From Flavobacterium branchiarum (lineage in GTDB: Bacteria > Bacteroidota > Bacteroidia > Flavobacteriales > Flavobacteriaceae): a stretch of 64,000 nt of DNA. A program made the position numbers and the translations under genes. This document shows, in pieces, positions 37,490 to 45,319 of the stretch; position 1 is the stretch's first letter, and each line of letters starts with the position of its first letter. The notes under the pieces were generated by a model. It saw only the letters and a program-made list of their open reading frames with translations. It ran no database searches and was not told the origin of the DNA. The stretch lies in NCBI RefSeq assembly GCF_030409845.1, contig NZ_JAUFQQ010000003.1:1302001-1366000 (forward strand). Reading direction: 5' to 3'.

Positions 37490-37495
37490 TTGAAC

Positions 37496-38074
37496 ATGAA
37501 AAATATTCTTATAATCAACGGGCACCCTAATCCTTCAAGTTTTAATTTTGCTTTAGCAGAAGCTTATAAAAAAGGAGCTTTAGAGACCGATGCAAAAGTT
37601 GAAACAATTACAATTGCAGATTTAGAGTTTAACCCTAATTTGCAATTTGGTTATCAAAAAAGAACCGAATTAGAACCTGATTTATTAGAATCTTGGGAAA
37701 AAATAAAAAGAGCAGATCATCTGGTTTGGATTCACCCCGTTTGGTGGGGAGGTTTACCAGCAATTACAAAAGGATTTATTGATCGACTTTTTTTACCTGG
37801 AATGGCTTTTCAATATCGTGAAAACTCAATTTGGTGGGATAAATTATTAAAAGGTAAAACAGCTCACATTATTACAACTTTAGATCAGCCAGGATGGTAT
37901 TACAGATTGTTTTTTGGAAGACCAAGTGTTAATCAATTGAAGAAATCTACTTTAGAGTTTTGTGGTGTAAAGCCAGTTAAAGTTAGTTATATTGGAGTTA
38001 TTAAAACATCAAATAGTAATCAAAAAGATAAGTGGCTGAATAAAGTTTATAATTTTGGATTGAAAAATAGATAA
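37496..38074 (+). CDS. NAD(P)H-dependent oxidoreductase (flavodoxin-2/quinone reductase family)
   Basis: About 192 residues with the family start 'ILIINGHPNPSSFNFALAEAYKKGA', the FMN/FAD-region 'HPVWWGGLPAITKGFIDRLFLPGMAF' (about 80-105) and 'TLDQPGWYY'. The family includes MdaB, KefF and NQO1-like enzymes that reduce quinones or nitroaromatics. I prefer ATG 37496 over an in-frame TTG at 37490 adjoining the previous stop. It is the last gene of the Crp-oxidoreductase group. Confidence 0.88.
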   Translation: MKNILIINGHPNPSSFNFALAEAYKKGALETDAKVETITIADLEFNPNLQFGYQKRTELEPDLLESWEKIKRADHLVWIHPVWWGGLPAITKGFIDRLFLPGMAFQYRENSIWWDKLLKGKTAHIITTLDQPGWYYRLFFGRPSVNQLKKSTLEFCGVKPVKVSYIGVIKTSNSNQKDKWLNKVYNFGLKNR

Positions 38075-38079
38075 AGATT

Positions 38080-38171
38080 AACCCGTTGTGTGTAATACGT
38101 CAAGTGGTATTTAATACATATTCCCGCTAGCTATCAGGATTATGTGTTGAAATGATTACACCCAACGGGTT
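38080..38171. repeat. 92-base imperfect inverted repeat with 58-base loop
   Basis: AACCCGTTGTGTGTAAT (38080-38096) is complementary to 38155-38171 in 16 of 17 positions. The loop holds a smaller imperfect palindrome. It lies 6 bases after the oxidoreductase stop. It may be a terminator-like structure or a small mobile (MITE-like) element. Confidence 0.6.
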
Positions 38172-38258
38172 TGAATTTTATCACAATACCAAGAAATAAA
38201 AGTTTTATTTGGATTGTGATAAAAAAAAATTTAGGATAATTTGAATTATTGAGAGGTA

Positions 38259-38816
38259 TTAATAAGGTAAAACTTTTCTCTGTTTTATTTCTTCTAATAG
38301 TTCTGCCATTGCTAAGTAAAAAGCGCTACTACCACAAATGACACCAACGACTCCTGCAATGGTTGCAATTGATTTAATTCCTGTCCATTTTTCGATAGCT
38401 AATAAAAAGAATAAAATAGTTAAAGAAAGAAAAACAAAACGTAGTACTCTACTTGTTCCCCATGTTCCATACCACATAAAACCAGTGAATAATCCCCAGA
38501 GGGCTAAATAACATGCTAAAAAGGAGTCAGGAGTAGCACTTGCTAATGTAATTCCAGTATTTGGTAGCATCCATATAGCTACTAATGTGAGCCAGAAAAA
38601 ACCATAAGAAGTGAATGCAGTTGCTGCAAAAATATTTCCTTTTTTAAAAGAAATAAGCCCAGCAATTACTTGAGCTATTCCTCCATAAAAAAGTCCCATT
38701 GCTATAATTACAGCGCTAATAGGGAAAAAACCCATATTATGGATATTTAGTAAAATCGTGGTCATTCCGAAGCCTAATAATCCTAAAGGACCTGGGTTTG
38801 CAAATTGTTTTTCCAT
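38259..38816 (-). CDS. satP: GPR1/FUN34/YaaH acetate transporter
   Basis: A 185-residue inner-membrane protein with six helices. It begins with the family signature 'FANPGPLGLLGFGMTTILLN' (NPxPLGL, about residues 5-24) and has 'GLFYGGIAQVIAGLISFKKGN', a hallmark loop with the charged tail 'KKGN'. SatP-type proteins import acetate or succinate. The gene is isolated, with the inverted repeat 38080-38171 near its 3' side. Assigning the symbol satP is by family only. Confidence 0.82.
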   Translation of the reverse strand: MEKQFANPGPLGLLGFGMTTILLNIHNMGFFPISAVIIAMGLFYGGIAQVIAGLISFKKGNIFAATAFTSYGFFWLTLVAIWMLPNTGITLASATPDSFLACYLALWGLFTGFMWYGTWGTSRVLRFVFLSLTILFFLLAIEKWTGIKSIATIAGVVGVICGSSAFYLAMAELLEEIKQRKVLPY

Positions 38817-38936
38817 TTTTTTTAATTTAAAAAAGATTACTAATCTTTCAAAAATATAAAAAATAGATTACAGGGCAATTATTTTATGTAAGAATATTTG
38901 TTTTTTTTAATTGGATGTAAATTTTAAACAAAATAT

Positions 38937-39593
38937 TTAAGTATGTAAATCCAATCCAAAAGTAGTTCTTAAAAGCTCTATGTTTGGATTTATTTCTAAT
39001 AAACGATTGTAGCGATCTTGATCGTTAAGACTTTTTTTGAATTCAAAACTTTCATTTACAATAACATTAATAGTGACGTCGTGATTATGTAAATGCCCTC
39101 TTAAGTGTCCTAATAAACCATTCATCTCTTTTTCAAAATCTAGCTTAGAACCTTCATTAGGTAGTTCTATAGAGATGATTGTTCCGTTTAAAACAGGATC
39201 ATTTATAAGCAATAGTGATTCCATTATTTTAAAACCTTTCTCTCCTAAACGTTGTGCGTATTTATTCCATTGCAACAACATTTCGGTTTCTGTAAACTCC
39301 TCAGTAGGTAAATGAGTTGTTGGTTTTACATATGATTTGTTGCTTTCCTCTAATTCTTTTTTCTTACGAATGCTTGATAATGAAAATACAGAAACACCAG
39401 GTTTTACAGTATTTGCAGCTACAGGTTTAGCTTCAGCTACTTTTTCGGGAGCTTGAGTTTCAGACTTTACAGGGTCTGGAGTTGAATTTTGGGTTGCAAC
39501 AGTTTCTGCTTTCTTCTCGGCAGGAGCCTTAAGTTCTGTGATTGAGAAAGTAGGATTTCTATAATAAGTAGGCGGAATTATGTATTGGTTAAC
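38937..39593 (-). CDS. dnaX: Tau-specific C-terminal region of DnaX, in the -1 frame
   Basis: On the minus strand the frame opened by a -1 shift at the slip site continues without a stop from the G at 39593 to the stop at 38937-38939. Its 218 residues run 'VNQYIIPPTYYRNPTFS...' through a Pro/Ala/Glu/Lys-rich linker, 'VSVFSLSSIRKKKELEES' (about 60-80) and a conserved end domain 'TETEMLLQWNKYAQRLGEKGFKIMESLLLI' (about 103-130). That is the layout of tau domains IV-V. An ATG at 39281 exists internally but lies within the domain and is not a credible independent start. The frame can be used only by frameshifting, by an indel in the A-run, or by a sequencing correction. Confidence 0.85.
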   Translation of the reverse strand, partial: VNQYIIPPTYYRNPTFSITELKAPAEKKAETVATQNSTPDPVKSETQAPEKVAEAKPVAANTVKPGVSVFSLSSIRKKKELEESNKSYVKPTTHLPTEEFTETEMLLQWNKYAQRLGEKGFKIMESLLLINDPVLNGTIISIELPNEGSKLDFEKEMNGLLGHLRGHLHNHDVTINVIVNESFEFKKSLNDQDRYNRLLEINPNIELLRTTFGLDLHT

Positions 39594-40663
39594 TTTTTTT
39601 TTTCTCCATCATAATTGATAGAGGCTAATTGCATTAAACAAAGTTCGACCAATAAGCGTTGATTCTGACTCAGTTTGTATTTTAAATCACAATCATTAGC
39701 GATTTCGATTCCTTTTAAAAGAAATTCTTGACTCGTTTTTTGAGATTGCGACGCATACATTTGTTGTGCTTGTTCACCAACTTCAAGAAGAGCTATAGTA
39801 GCAGGAGTTTTGCTAACTAATAAATCTCTAAAGTGAGATGCTAGTCCAGCAATAAAATGATGACCGTCAAAACCTTTGGCTAAGATGTCATTGTAAGCAA
39901 CTAATAATTCAGGAATTTTATTTTCAAGTATAAAATCAGTAATAGCAATATAAGTTTCGTAATCTAAAACGTTTAGGTTTTCGGTAACTGCCTGACGTGT
40001 TAAATTAGTACCGCAATAAGAAACAACTCGGTCAAAAATAGACAAAGCGTCACGCATTGCTCCATCAGCCTTTTGTGCAATAATGTGTAGTGCATCGTCT
40101 TCATAAACGACACCTTGACTAGTTGCAACTTCAGCTAGGTGCTCTTTTGCATCTTTTACTGTGATTCTTTTGAAGTCAAAAATTTGACAACGAGATAAAA
40201 TCGTTGGAATGATTTTATGCTTCTCGGTTGTTGCTAATATAAAGATGGCATGTTTAGGCGGTTCTTCTAATGTTTTCAAAAAAGCATTAAAAGCGGCCGA
40301 AGATAACATGTGCACCTCGTCAATAATATAAACTTTGTATTGTCCTGTTTGTGGAGGGATTCTAACTTGATCAATCAAACTACGAATATCATCAACAGAG
40401 TTGTTTGAAGCAGCATCTAATTCAAAAACGTTAAATGCAAAATCTTCATTTGGATCATCATAACCAGGCTGATTTATTTTTCGAGCAAGAATACGTGCAC
40501 AAGTTGTTTTACCAACTCCACGCGGTCCAGTAAATAATAAAGCCGAAGCTAGGTGATTACTTTCTATGGCATTTAGTAAAGTGTTGGTAATGGCTTTTTG
40601 TCCCACAACATCTTTAAATGTCTGTGGGCGATATTTACGAGCCGATACTACAAATTGTTCCAT
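39578..40663 (-). CDS. dnaX: DNA polymerase III gamma/tau subunit, gamma-like N-terminal product
   Basis: The zero-frame product is 361 residues if the start is the ATG at 40663 ('MEQFVVSARKYRPQTF'; a start seven codons earlier is possible). It contains the AAA+ ATPase with Walker A 'GPRGVGKTT' (46-54), 'YIIDEVHMLS', sensor 'LATTEKHKI' and 'LSRCQIFDFKR', and the clamp-loader collar domain to about residue 350. The zinc-module cysteines of E. coli DnaX are missing; an acidic 'YDDPNEDF' stretch replaces them. After 'INYDGEKKK' the zero frame reaches a stop four codons later, just as E. coli gamma ends after its shift site. The tau continuation lies in the -1 frame (38937-39593). Confidence 0.95.
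   Translation of the reverse strand: MEQFVVSARKYRPQTFKDVVGQKAITNTLLNAIESNHLASALLFTGPRGVGKTTCARILARKINQPGYDDPNEDFAFNVFELDAASNNSVDDIRSLIDQVRIPPQTGQYKVYIIDEVHMLSSAAFNAFLKTLEEPPKHAIFILATTEKHKIIPTILSRCQIFDFKRITVKDAKEHLAEVATSQGVVYEDDALHIIAQKADGAMRDALSIFDRVVSYCGTNLTRQAVTENLNVLDYETYIAITDFILENKIPELLVAYNDILAKGFDGHHFIAGLASHFRDLLVSKTPATIALLEVGEQAQQMYASQSQKTSQEFLLKGIEIANDCDLKYKLSQNQRLLVELCLMQLASINYDGEKKKLTNT
39593..39603 (-). promoter_or_regulatory. Slippery run in dnaX: ten A's followed by G
   Basis: On the minus strand a run of ten A's (39603 to 39594) is followed by G (39593), ending in the heptamer A AAA AAG (39599-39593). A -1 shift here joins the 361-residue gamma-like frame to the 218-residue tau-specific frame. 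E. coli dnaX uses the same heptamer for ribosomal frameshifting and Thermus uses an A-run for transcriptional slippage. GGAG lies four bases before the run; no strong downstream hairpin is obvious. Confidence 0.7.
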
Positions 40664-40971
40664 AGATTGTTTATTGGATAGCAAAGATAGATTATAATTT
40701 AAAGATTTAAAAATTTAAATTTTGAAAGATTTACAGTGTTTTTATAGCCACTGATTTTTAAAGAATTACTAATTAATACTATCTCTTTATTTTTATCTTG
40801 TTGTTATATTTCGCTAATTTATGATTCACTTTTAGAAAGTTAATTTGTAATGGAAAAATGAATTATTTTAGCTAGATATTAAGCCATTCTTTATTGTTTA
40901 AGCAGTATAAAATGATTTAATCTTGTTATTTAGAAGAATTGTTTAATCGTGATTTTATAAAATTGAATAAC

Positions 40972-41538
40972 ATGAAGAATAATAAAAAAGAGTTATCACC
41001 AGAACAAAGTTCAGAACTACTTAAGATATTGAAAGCTCGTTTTGAGAAAAATAAGAATCGTCATGAAGCCATTGATTGGGTTAAAGTACAAACAAAACTA
41101 GAAGCAAGTCCCGAAAAATTATGGGTGCTCAATGAAATGGAAATAACAGAGGGCGAACCAGATGTTGTAGGTTTTGATACTGTGACCAATGAATATATTT
41201 TTTACGATTGTTCAGCCGAAAGTCCAAAAGGACGCAGAAGTATTTGTTACGATCATGAAGCACTAGAAAAAAGAAAAGAGAACAAACCAAAAGATAGCGC
41301 TGTGAATATAGCGGCTAATATGGGAATTGAGATTTTGAATGAAACCGAATATCGCCAGTTACAGCAACTTGGAAACTTTGATGCTAAAACATCGAGTTGG
41401 ATTGTAACACCTGCTAATATAAGAAAACTAGGAGGCGCTCTCTTTTCGGATTTTCGCTATGATACTGTTTTTGTATATCATAACGGGGCAGATTCTTATT
41501 ATGCTGCCAGAGGATTTAGAGGATCTTTAAGAGTTTAG
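40972..41538 (+). CDS. DUF4256 family protein
   Basis: A 188-residue protein with 'EINESPEKLWVLNEMEITEGEPDVVGFD'-type sequence (here 'KLWVLNEMEITEGEPDVVGF' at about 44-63), 'EYIFYDCSAESPKGRRSICYD' and 'GGALFSDFRYDTVFVYHNGADSYYAARGFRG'. This is DUF4256; I know no experimentally proven role. I chose ATG 40972 over the in-frame TTG at 40939 because the family begins around 'LSPEQSSELL'. It stands alone between dnaX and the nucleotidyltransferase duplication. Confidence 0.85.
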   Translation: MKNNKKELSPEQSSELLKILKARFEKNKNRHEAIDWVKVQTKLEASPEKLWVLNEMEITEGEPDVVGFDTVTNEYIFYDCSAESPKGRRSICYDHEALEKRKENKPKDSAVNIAANMGIEILNETEYRQLQQLGNFDAKTSSWIVTPANIRKLGGALFSDFRYDTVFVYHNGADSYYAARGFRGSLRV

Positions 41539-41569
41539 GTTTTTCTCTCAATCCTCTCATATTATTAGA

Positions 41570-41740
41570 AGGAAGTGTCTCACAAAGTGATTCGAAATAG
41601 TTTAAGGAGCATCTTTATGAGATTTCTCATTCTTCGAAATGACAAAATTGAGAGGGGAAAAGTATCATTGTAATTGCCATAAACAGTCATAATCTTGTCA
41701 CACTGACGAAGGAAGTGTCTCATAAAATGACTCGCTTTTT
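41570..41740 (+). repeat. Intergenic copies of a dispersed repeat motif
   Basis: The motif AGGAAGTGTCTCAYAAAG followed by TGATTCG or TGACTCG occurs at about 41570 and 41711. Related copies lie near 42755, 43003, 44046 and 44105. They flank both nucleotidyltransferase genes and look like mobile or recombinogenic intergenic repeats. Confidence 0.65.
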
Positions 41741-41830
41741 TTTTGATAATATTTTCTTTATTTTGTATTATTTTTCTGTAAATTGCAGCATTCAAAAATT
41801 TTCACTTCTAAAATAGAAGGAGAATATAAT

Positions 41831-41838
41831 TATCTTTG
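41831..41838 (+). promoter_or_regulatory. -7 box of nucleotidyltransferase copy 1
   Basis: TATCTTTG fits TAnnTTTG; the ATG (41860) is 21 bases on. An upstream TTG start at 41836 would lie inside this box, which supports 41860. A small hairpin CTTCTA/TAGAAG lies just upstream. Confidence 0.5.
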
Positions 41839-41859
41839 TTTCATAATAATAATCGCTCA

Positions 41860-42738
41860 ATGAAGAATTCTATTGCTTACCTGCCACAAAAGAAACAAAG
41901 AGATCTCGTTCGTTTTGTAGAAGAAATAACAAAAAGACTTCCGAAAACTCAGATGATTATTCTTTACGGAAGTTATGCAAGAAACGAATATGTAAATCAT
42001 GATGAAAAAGTAGAATTTGGTATTCCTACTTCATTCAGAAGTGATTATGATATTCTCGTAGTAACAGATAGTGTAACAGATCAACGTGCAAGCCGAATGC
42101 TTGATGCGATTGATAATATGTATTATCGGGATCCAGATTTGCAAACTCCAGTTGAGTTTATTCATGAAAACATCAAGCGATTAAATGAATATATCGATGC
42201 AGGGAGATATTTTTATACTCAAATAAAAGAAGAAGGAATTTTACTTTATAACAGTGAGAAATTTACTCTTGCCGAACAACGCCCGCTTCGTTTTGATGAA
42301 ATAAAAGAGCAGGCAGAAGAATATTTTAAAGATAAATTTGAAAAAGCAAATTTCTTTTTTGAAGATGCAATATTAAACTATGAAAAAGAACGCTATCAAA
42401 TGGCTTCTTTTTATTTGCATCAAGCTTGCGAAAACAGTTTTCAGACAATTCGATTGGTACATACGTTAACAAACCCAAAGCAACATAATTTGGAAAAATT
42501 GTTTTCTTTCACAAGAAAATATTCAACAGATTTACCTTCTGTTTTTCCCAATGATAATCCCGAAGAAAAACGATTATTCGAACTCCTGAAAAGTGCTTAT
42601 ATCGAGGCTCGTTATAATCCTAAGTTCATCGTAACCAAAGAAGATATCGATGCATTGTTGCCTAAAGTAAAACGTTTGTTAGAAATAACAAAGCGAATAT
42701 GTGAAGCTAAAATCGCCGAATACGCAAAACAGGTATAA
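41860..42738 (+). CDS. Nucleotidyltransferase-HEPN fusion protein, copy 1
   Basis: A 292-residue protein. The N-terminal half (about 1-130) is a Pol-beta-fold minimal nucleotidyltransferase with 'YGSYARNEY' (36-44; the GSxxR motif) and 'RSDYDILVV' (60-68). The C-terminal half (about 150-292) is a HEPN domain of paired helices with 'KSAYIEARYNPKF' (244-256). I see no R-x4-6-H RNase motif in it. Stand-alone MNT/HEPN proteins are toxin-antitoxin pairs; the fused type also has housekeeping or defence uses, so the role here is uncertain. It is a tandem duplicate of the gene at 43152 and differs from it mainly at residues 161-182. Confidence 0.87.
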   Translation: MKNSIAYLPQKKQRDLVRFVEEITKRLPKTQMIILYGSYARNEYVNHDEKVEFGIPTSFRSDYDILVVTDSVTDQRASRMLDAIDNMYYRDPDLQTPVEFIHENIKRLNEYIDAGRYFYTQIKEEGILLYNSEKFTLAEQRPLRFDEIKEQAEEYFKDKFEKANFFFEDAILNYEKERYQMASFYLHQACENSFQTIRLVHTLTNPKQHNLEKLFSFTRKYSTDLPSVFPNDNPEEKRLFELLKSAYIEARYNPKFIVTKEDIDALLPKVKRLLEITKRICEAKIAEYAKQV

Positions 42739-43122
42739 TCTTATAACGCTGACAAAGGAAGTGCCTTATGAAGAGATTCGATTCAGTTTGACGGTTAATT
42801 AACACGTAGGGTTTATTCTCAATCCGCAAAGACCTAACAGGTTTTAAAAACCTGTTAGGTCTGATAAAGTGATTCGATATAGCTTGGGGGGGCTTGATGA
42901 GATTTACTTCGTCTATTCGCTAAGGCTCGGGTCTCGTTCCTCGAAATGACAAGAATCCGCTTAATCCGCATTCCATCAACCCAATCTTGTCACACTGACG
43001 AAGGAAGTGTCTCATAAAATGACTCGCTTTTTTTTTGATAATATTTTCTTTATTTTGTATTATTTTTCTGTAAATTGCAGCATTCAAAAATTTTCACTTC
43101 TAAAATAGAAGGAGAATATAAT
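42739..43122 (+). repeat. Repeat-rich spacer between the two copies, with a 31-base perfect palindrome
   Basis: This 384-base gene-free spacer carries dispersed-repeat motifs near 42755 and 43003 and a 15-bp perfect hairpin GACCTAACAGGTTTT (42831-42861). A nearly identical hairpin occurs at 44180-44210. The segment from 42983 repeats the one from 41691 (offset 1,292). Confidence 0.7.
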
Positions 43123-43130
43123 TATCTTTG
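43123..43130 (+). promoter_or_regulatory. -7 box of nucleotidyltransferase copy 2
   Basis: TATCTTTG, identical in sequence and distance to the box of copy 1 because the whole upstream region is duplicated. Confidence 0.5.
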
Positions 43131-43151
43131 TTTCATAATAATAATCGCTCA

Positions 43152-44036
43152 ATGAAGAATTCTATTGCTTACCTGCCACAAAAGAAACAAAGAGATCTCG
43201 TTCGTTTTGTAGAAGAAATAACAAAAAGACTTCCGAAAACTCAGATGATTATTCTCTACGGAAGTTATGCAAGAAACGAATATGTTAATCATGATGAAAA
43301 AGTAGAATTTGGTATTCCTACTTCATTCAGAAGTGATTATGATATTCTCGTAGTAACAGATGGTGTAACAGATCAACGTGCAAGCCGAATGCTTGATGCG
43401 ATTGATAATATGTATTATCGGGACCCAGATTTGCAAACTCCAGTTGAGTTTATTCATGAAAACATCAAGCGATTAAATGAATATATCGATGCAGGCAGGT
43501 ATTTTTATACCGAAATTAAAGAAGAAGGAATTTTACTTTACGATAGCGGAAAATTTACTCTTGCAGAACAACGCCCGCTTCGTTTTGATGAAATAAAAGA
43601 ACAGGCAGAAGAATATTTTAAAGATAAATTTAGCAGAGCCAATAGTTTTATGAGAAGTTCTATGCATGGTTATAATGATAAAGATTTTAGAATAGTTTCT
43701 TTTTATCTTCATCAAGCTTGCGAAAATAGTTTTCAGACAATTCGATTGGTACATACATTAACAAATCCGAAGCAACATAATTTGGAAAAATTATTTTCTT
43801 TCACAAGAAAATATTCAACAGATTTACCTTCTATTTTTCCCAATGATAATCCCGAAGAAAAACGATTATTCGAACTCCTGAAAAGTGCTTATATCGAGGC
43901 TCGTTATAATCCTAAGTTCATCGTAACCAAAGAAGATATCGATGCATTGTTGCCTAAAGTAAAACGTTTGTTAGAAATAACAAAGCGAATATGTGAAGCT
44001 CAAATCGCCGAATACGCAAAACAGGTGCAATCTTAG
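43152..44036 (+). CDS. Nucleotidyltransferase-HEPN fusion protein, copy 2
   Basis: A 294-residue tandem copy of the preceding gene with the same 'YGSYARNEY' and 'SDYDILVV' motifs and two extra C-terminal residues. Outside residues 161-182 only about six residues differ. Inside that 22-residue window, at the first HEPN helix, most residues differ (copy 2 'SRANSFMRSSMHGYNDKDF' versus copy 1 'EKANFFFEDAILNYEKERY'). This pattern suggests replacement of a specificity segment, or gene conversion sparing it, rather than general drift. Confidence 0.87.
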   Translation: MKNSIAYLPQKKQRDLVRFVEEITKRLPKTQMIILYGSYARNEYVNHDEKVEFGIPTSFRSDYDILVVTDGVTDQRASRMLDAIDNMYYRDPDLQTPVEFIHENIKRLNEYIDAGRYFYTEIKEEGILLYDSGKFTLAEQRPLRFDEIKEQAEEYFKDKFSRANSFMRSSMHGYNDKDFRIVSFYLHQACENSFQTIRLVHTLTNPKQHNLEKLFSFTRKYSTDLPSIFPNDNPEEKRLFELLKSAYIEARYNPKFIVTKEDIDALLPKVKRLLEITKRICEAQIAEYAKQVQS

Positions 44037-44230
44037 AATACTGACGTAGGAAGTGTTACATAAGTAGCTCAGCAAATTACTTCCCCAATCTTGTCACACT
44101 GACGCAGGAAGTGTCTCATAAAGAGATTCGATATAGTTTGGCGTTAGTTAGTACGTTGAATTTATTCTCAATCCGCAAAGACCTAACAGGTTTTTAAAAC
44201 CTGTTAGGTCTGATAAAGATACTCGATTCA
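44037..44230 (+). repeat. Dispersed repeats and palindrome after copy 2
   Basis: Repeat-motif copies at about 44046 and 44105 and the palindrome GACCTAACAGG...CCTGTTAGGTC (44180-44210, 15-bp stem, single-base centre shift from that at 42831). The following 'gagattacttcgtctattcgctat' region also has a counterpart near 42900. Confidence 0.7.
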
Positions 44231-44349
44231 GTTTGAGGAGTTACTTGTTGAGATTACTTCGTCTATTCGCTATCGGCTCGGGTCTTCGTTCCTCAGGAAG
44301 AAAATATTGCAAAGAAAAATGCATAATTGAATCACTATCATTTTATGAA

Positions 44350-44442
44350 AACGATTGCCCTAGCCCTGATGGGAGCGGCATCCTTTTTCTGTTCGCCTCA
44401 ACGAACAGAAAAAGATACAGCGGACAGCAGGAATAGCTCCTG
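44350..44442. ncRNA. Structured intergenic element with a perfect 13-bp hairpin
   Basis: CTTTTTCTGTTCG (44383-44395) pairs perfectly with 44402-44414 over a 6-base loop. It is framed by GGAGC (44372-44376) and GCTCC (44436-44440), and a conserved-looking 'TAGCCCTGATGGGAGCGGCATCC' flank. It touches the 3' end of the small minus-strand gene at 44447. I recall similar elements ('...GCGGCATCC[hairpin]GATACAGCGGACAGCAGGAA...') scattered in other Bacteroidota genomes. Confidence 0.6.
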
Positions 44443-44446
44443 AAAA

Positions 44447-44740
44447 TTATCGTCCTCTTATGCTCAAGTCACTTAATATTTTGGCTGTTTCGGAATCTGT
44501 ATCTGCTGAAAAACCAGCTACGTAAACTCCTTTTTTGCCCGATGTGGATTTTATTCCATAAACCACTGCTTCGTCTCCAGGATCGGAGTTGCCTTCGTAT
44601 CGATACACATGTACGATTTCAAATTTTTCAGGATTTTTTTTAATTACATCTTCATTTAGATTAAAATCATATGTAAATCCTTTCTCGTTTAATTGATCCA
44701 AAGCCTTGGATACAGTTGCGTAATGATACATTCTAATCAT
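44447..44740 (-). CDS. Small conserved protein (97 aa) of unknown function
   Basis: The protein has '[19 protein letters not shown]', '[26 protein letters not shown]' and '[19 protein letters not shown]', the pattern of a small flavobacterial family that databases often mislabel as phosphoribosylpyrophosphate synthetase although it is far too short for that. No signal or membrane helix. It is the only gene between the nucleotidyltransferase repeats and rnpB and ends in the structured element. Confidence 0.8.
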   Translation of the reverse strand: MIRMYHYATVSKALDQLNEKGFTYDFNLNEDVIKKNPEKFEIVHVYRYEGNSDPGDEAVVYGIKSTSGKKGVYVAGFSADTDSETAKILSDLSIRGR

Positions 44741-44853
44741 AATAAATGAAATTTTAGTGGTTAACGCTTAAAGATAACTATTTTAAGATTAAGTGTTTGC
44801 AAAAGAGTGTTAAAGTAAATTTTGTAATGCTCGTAAGTATCCTATAAAAATGC

Positions 44854-44861
44854 TAAATTTG
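44854..44861 (+). promoter_or_regulatory. -7 box of rnpB
   Basis: TAAATTTG matches TAnnTTTG and lies 5 bases before the predicted RNA 5' end (44866), as expected for a start right behind the box. No TTG at the -33 distance. Confidence 0.6.
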
Positions 44862-44865
44862 CACC

Positions 44866-45181
44866 GCAGACCGCCTTATCGTCGTTTTGAGAAATCAAAA
44901 GGGAGGAAAGTCCGGACACCAAAGAGAAGCATAGCGGGTAACACCCGCCGGTCCCGATAACCATCGGGATTAGGACAAGTGCAACAGAAAGTATGTACAG
45001 GTAATGCTGTAGTGAAACCAGGTAAACTCTATGCGGTGAAATATCAAGTATATCAGCATTTAAGGGCTTCTCGTCCGTTGCTGAAGGGTAGATAGCTTGA
45101 ACTTATGAGTAATTGTAAGTCTAGATAAATGATAAGGTATTGTTAGTAATAACAAGAACAGAATCCGGCTTACAGGTCTGC
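44866..45181 (+). ncRNA. rnpB: RNase P RNA
   Basis: The 5' GCAGACC (44866-44872) pairs with the 3' GGTCTGC (45175-45181), the P1 stem. In between are the bacterial-type signature 'GGGAGGAAAGTCCGGAC' (44921-44938), 'AACACCCGCCGGTCC', the 'GTGCAACAGAAAG' region (conserved P4/P10-11 region) and the 3' 'GAACAGAATCCGGCTTACAG'. A T-run follows (45183-45190). RNase P removes tRNA 5' leaders. Confidence 0.96.
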
Positions 45182-45319
45182 ATTTTTTTTATTTTCGTGA
45201 GAGTATTAAATTAATTTTCATGAATGTATCTTCTTCAAATTATTTCTGAAAATTCAAATAAACAGGTTTGTAGTTCTTAATTAGCTGGAATCTTTTTTAT
45301 TTGTGCAAAAAATATCATA

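Noticed and set aside
37490..37495. TTG start two codons upstream of the oxidoreductase
   Set aside because: The ATG at 37496 is the better start, with the same protein sequence from 'MKNILIINGHPNP' on.
39281..39281. Independent start of a 114-aa gene at the ATG at 39281
   Set aside because: The frame is open far upstream (to 39593) and continues the DnaX tau domain, so this ATG is internal.
44233..44436. 67-codon plus-strand frame after the nucleotidyltransferase pair
   Set aside because: It is composed of dispersed-repeat and hairpin sequence and shows no protein-like pattern.
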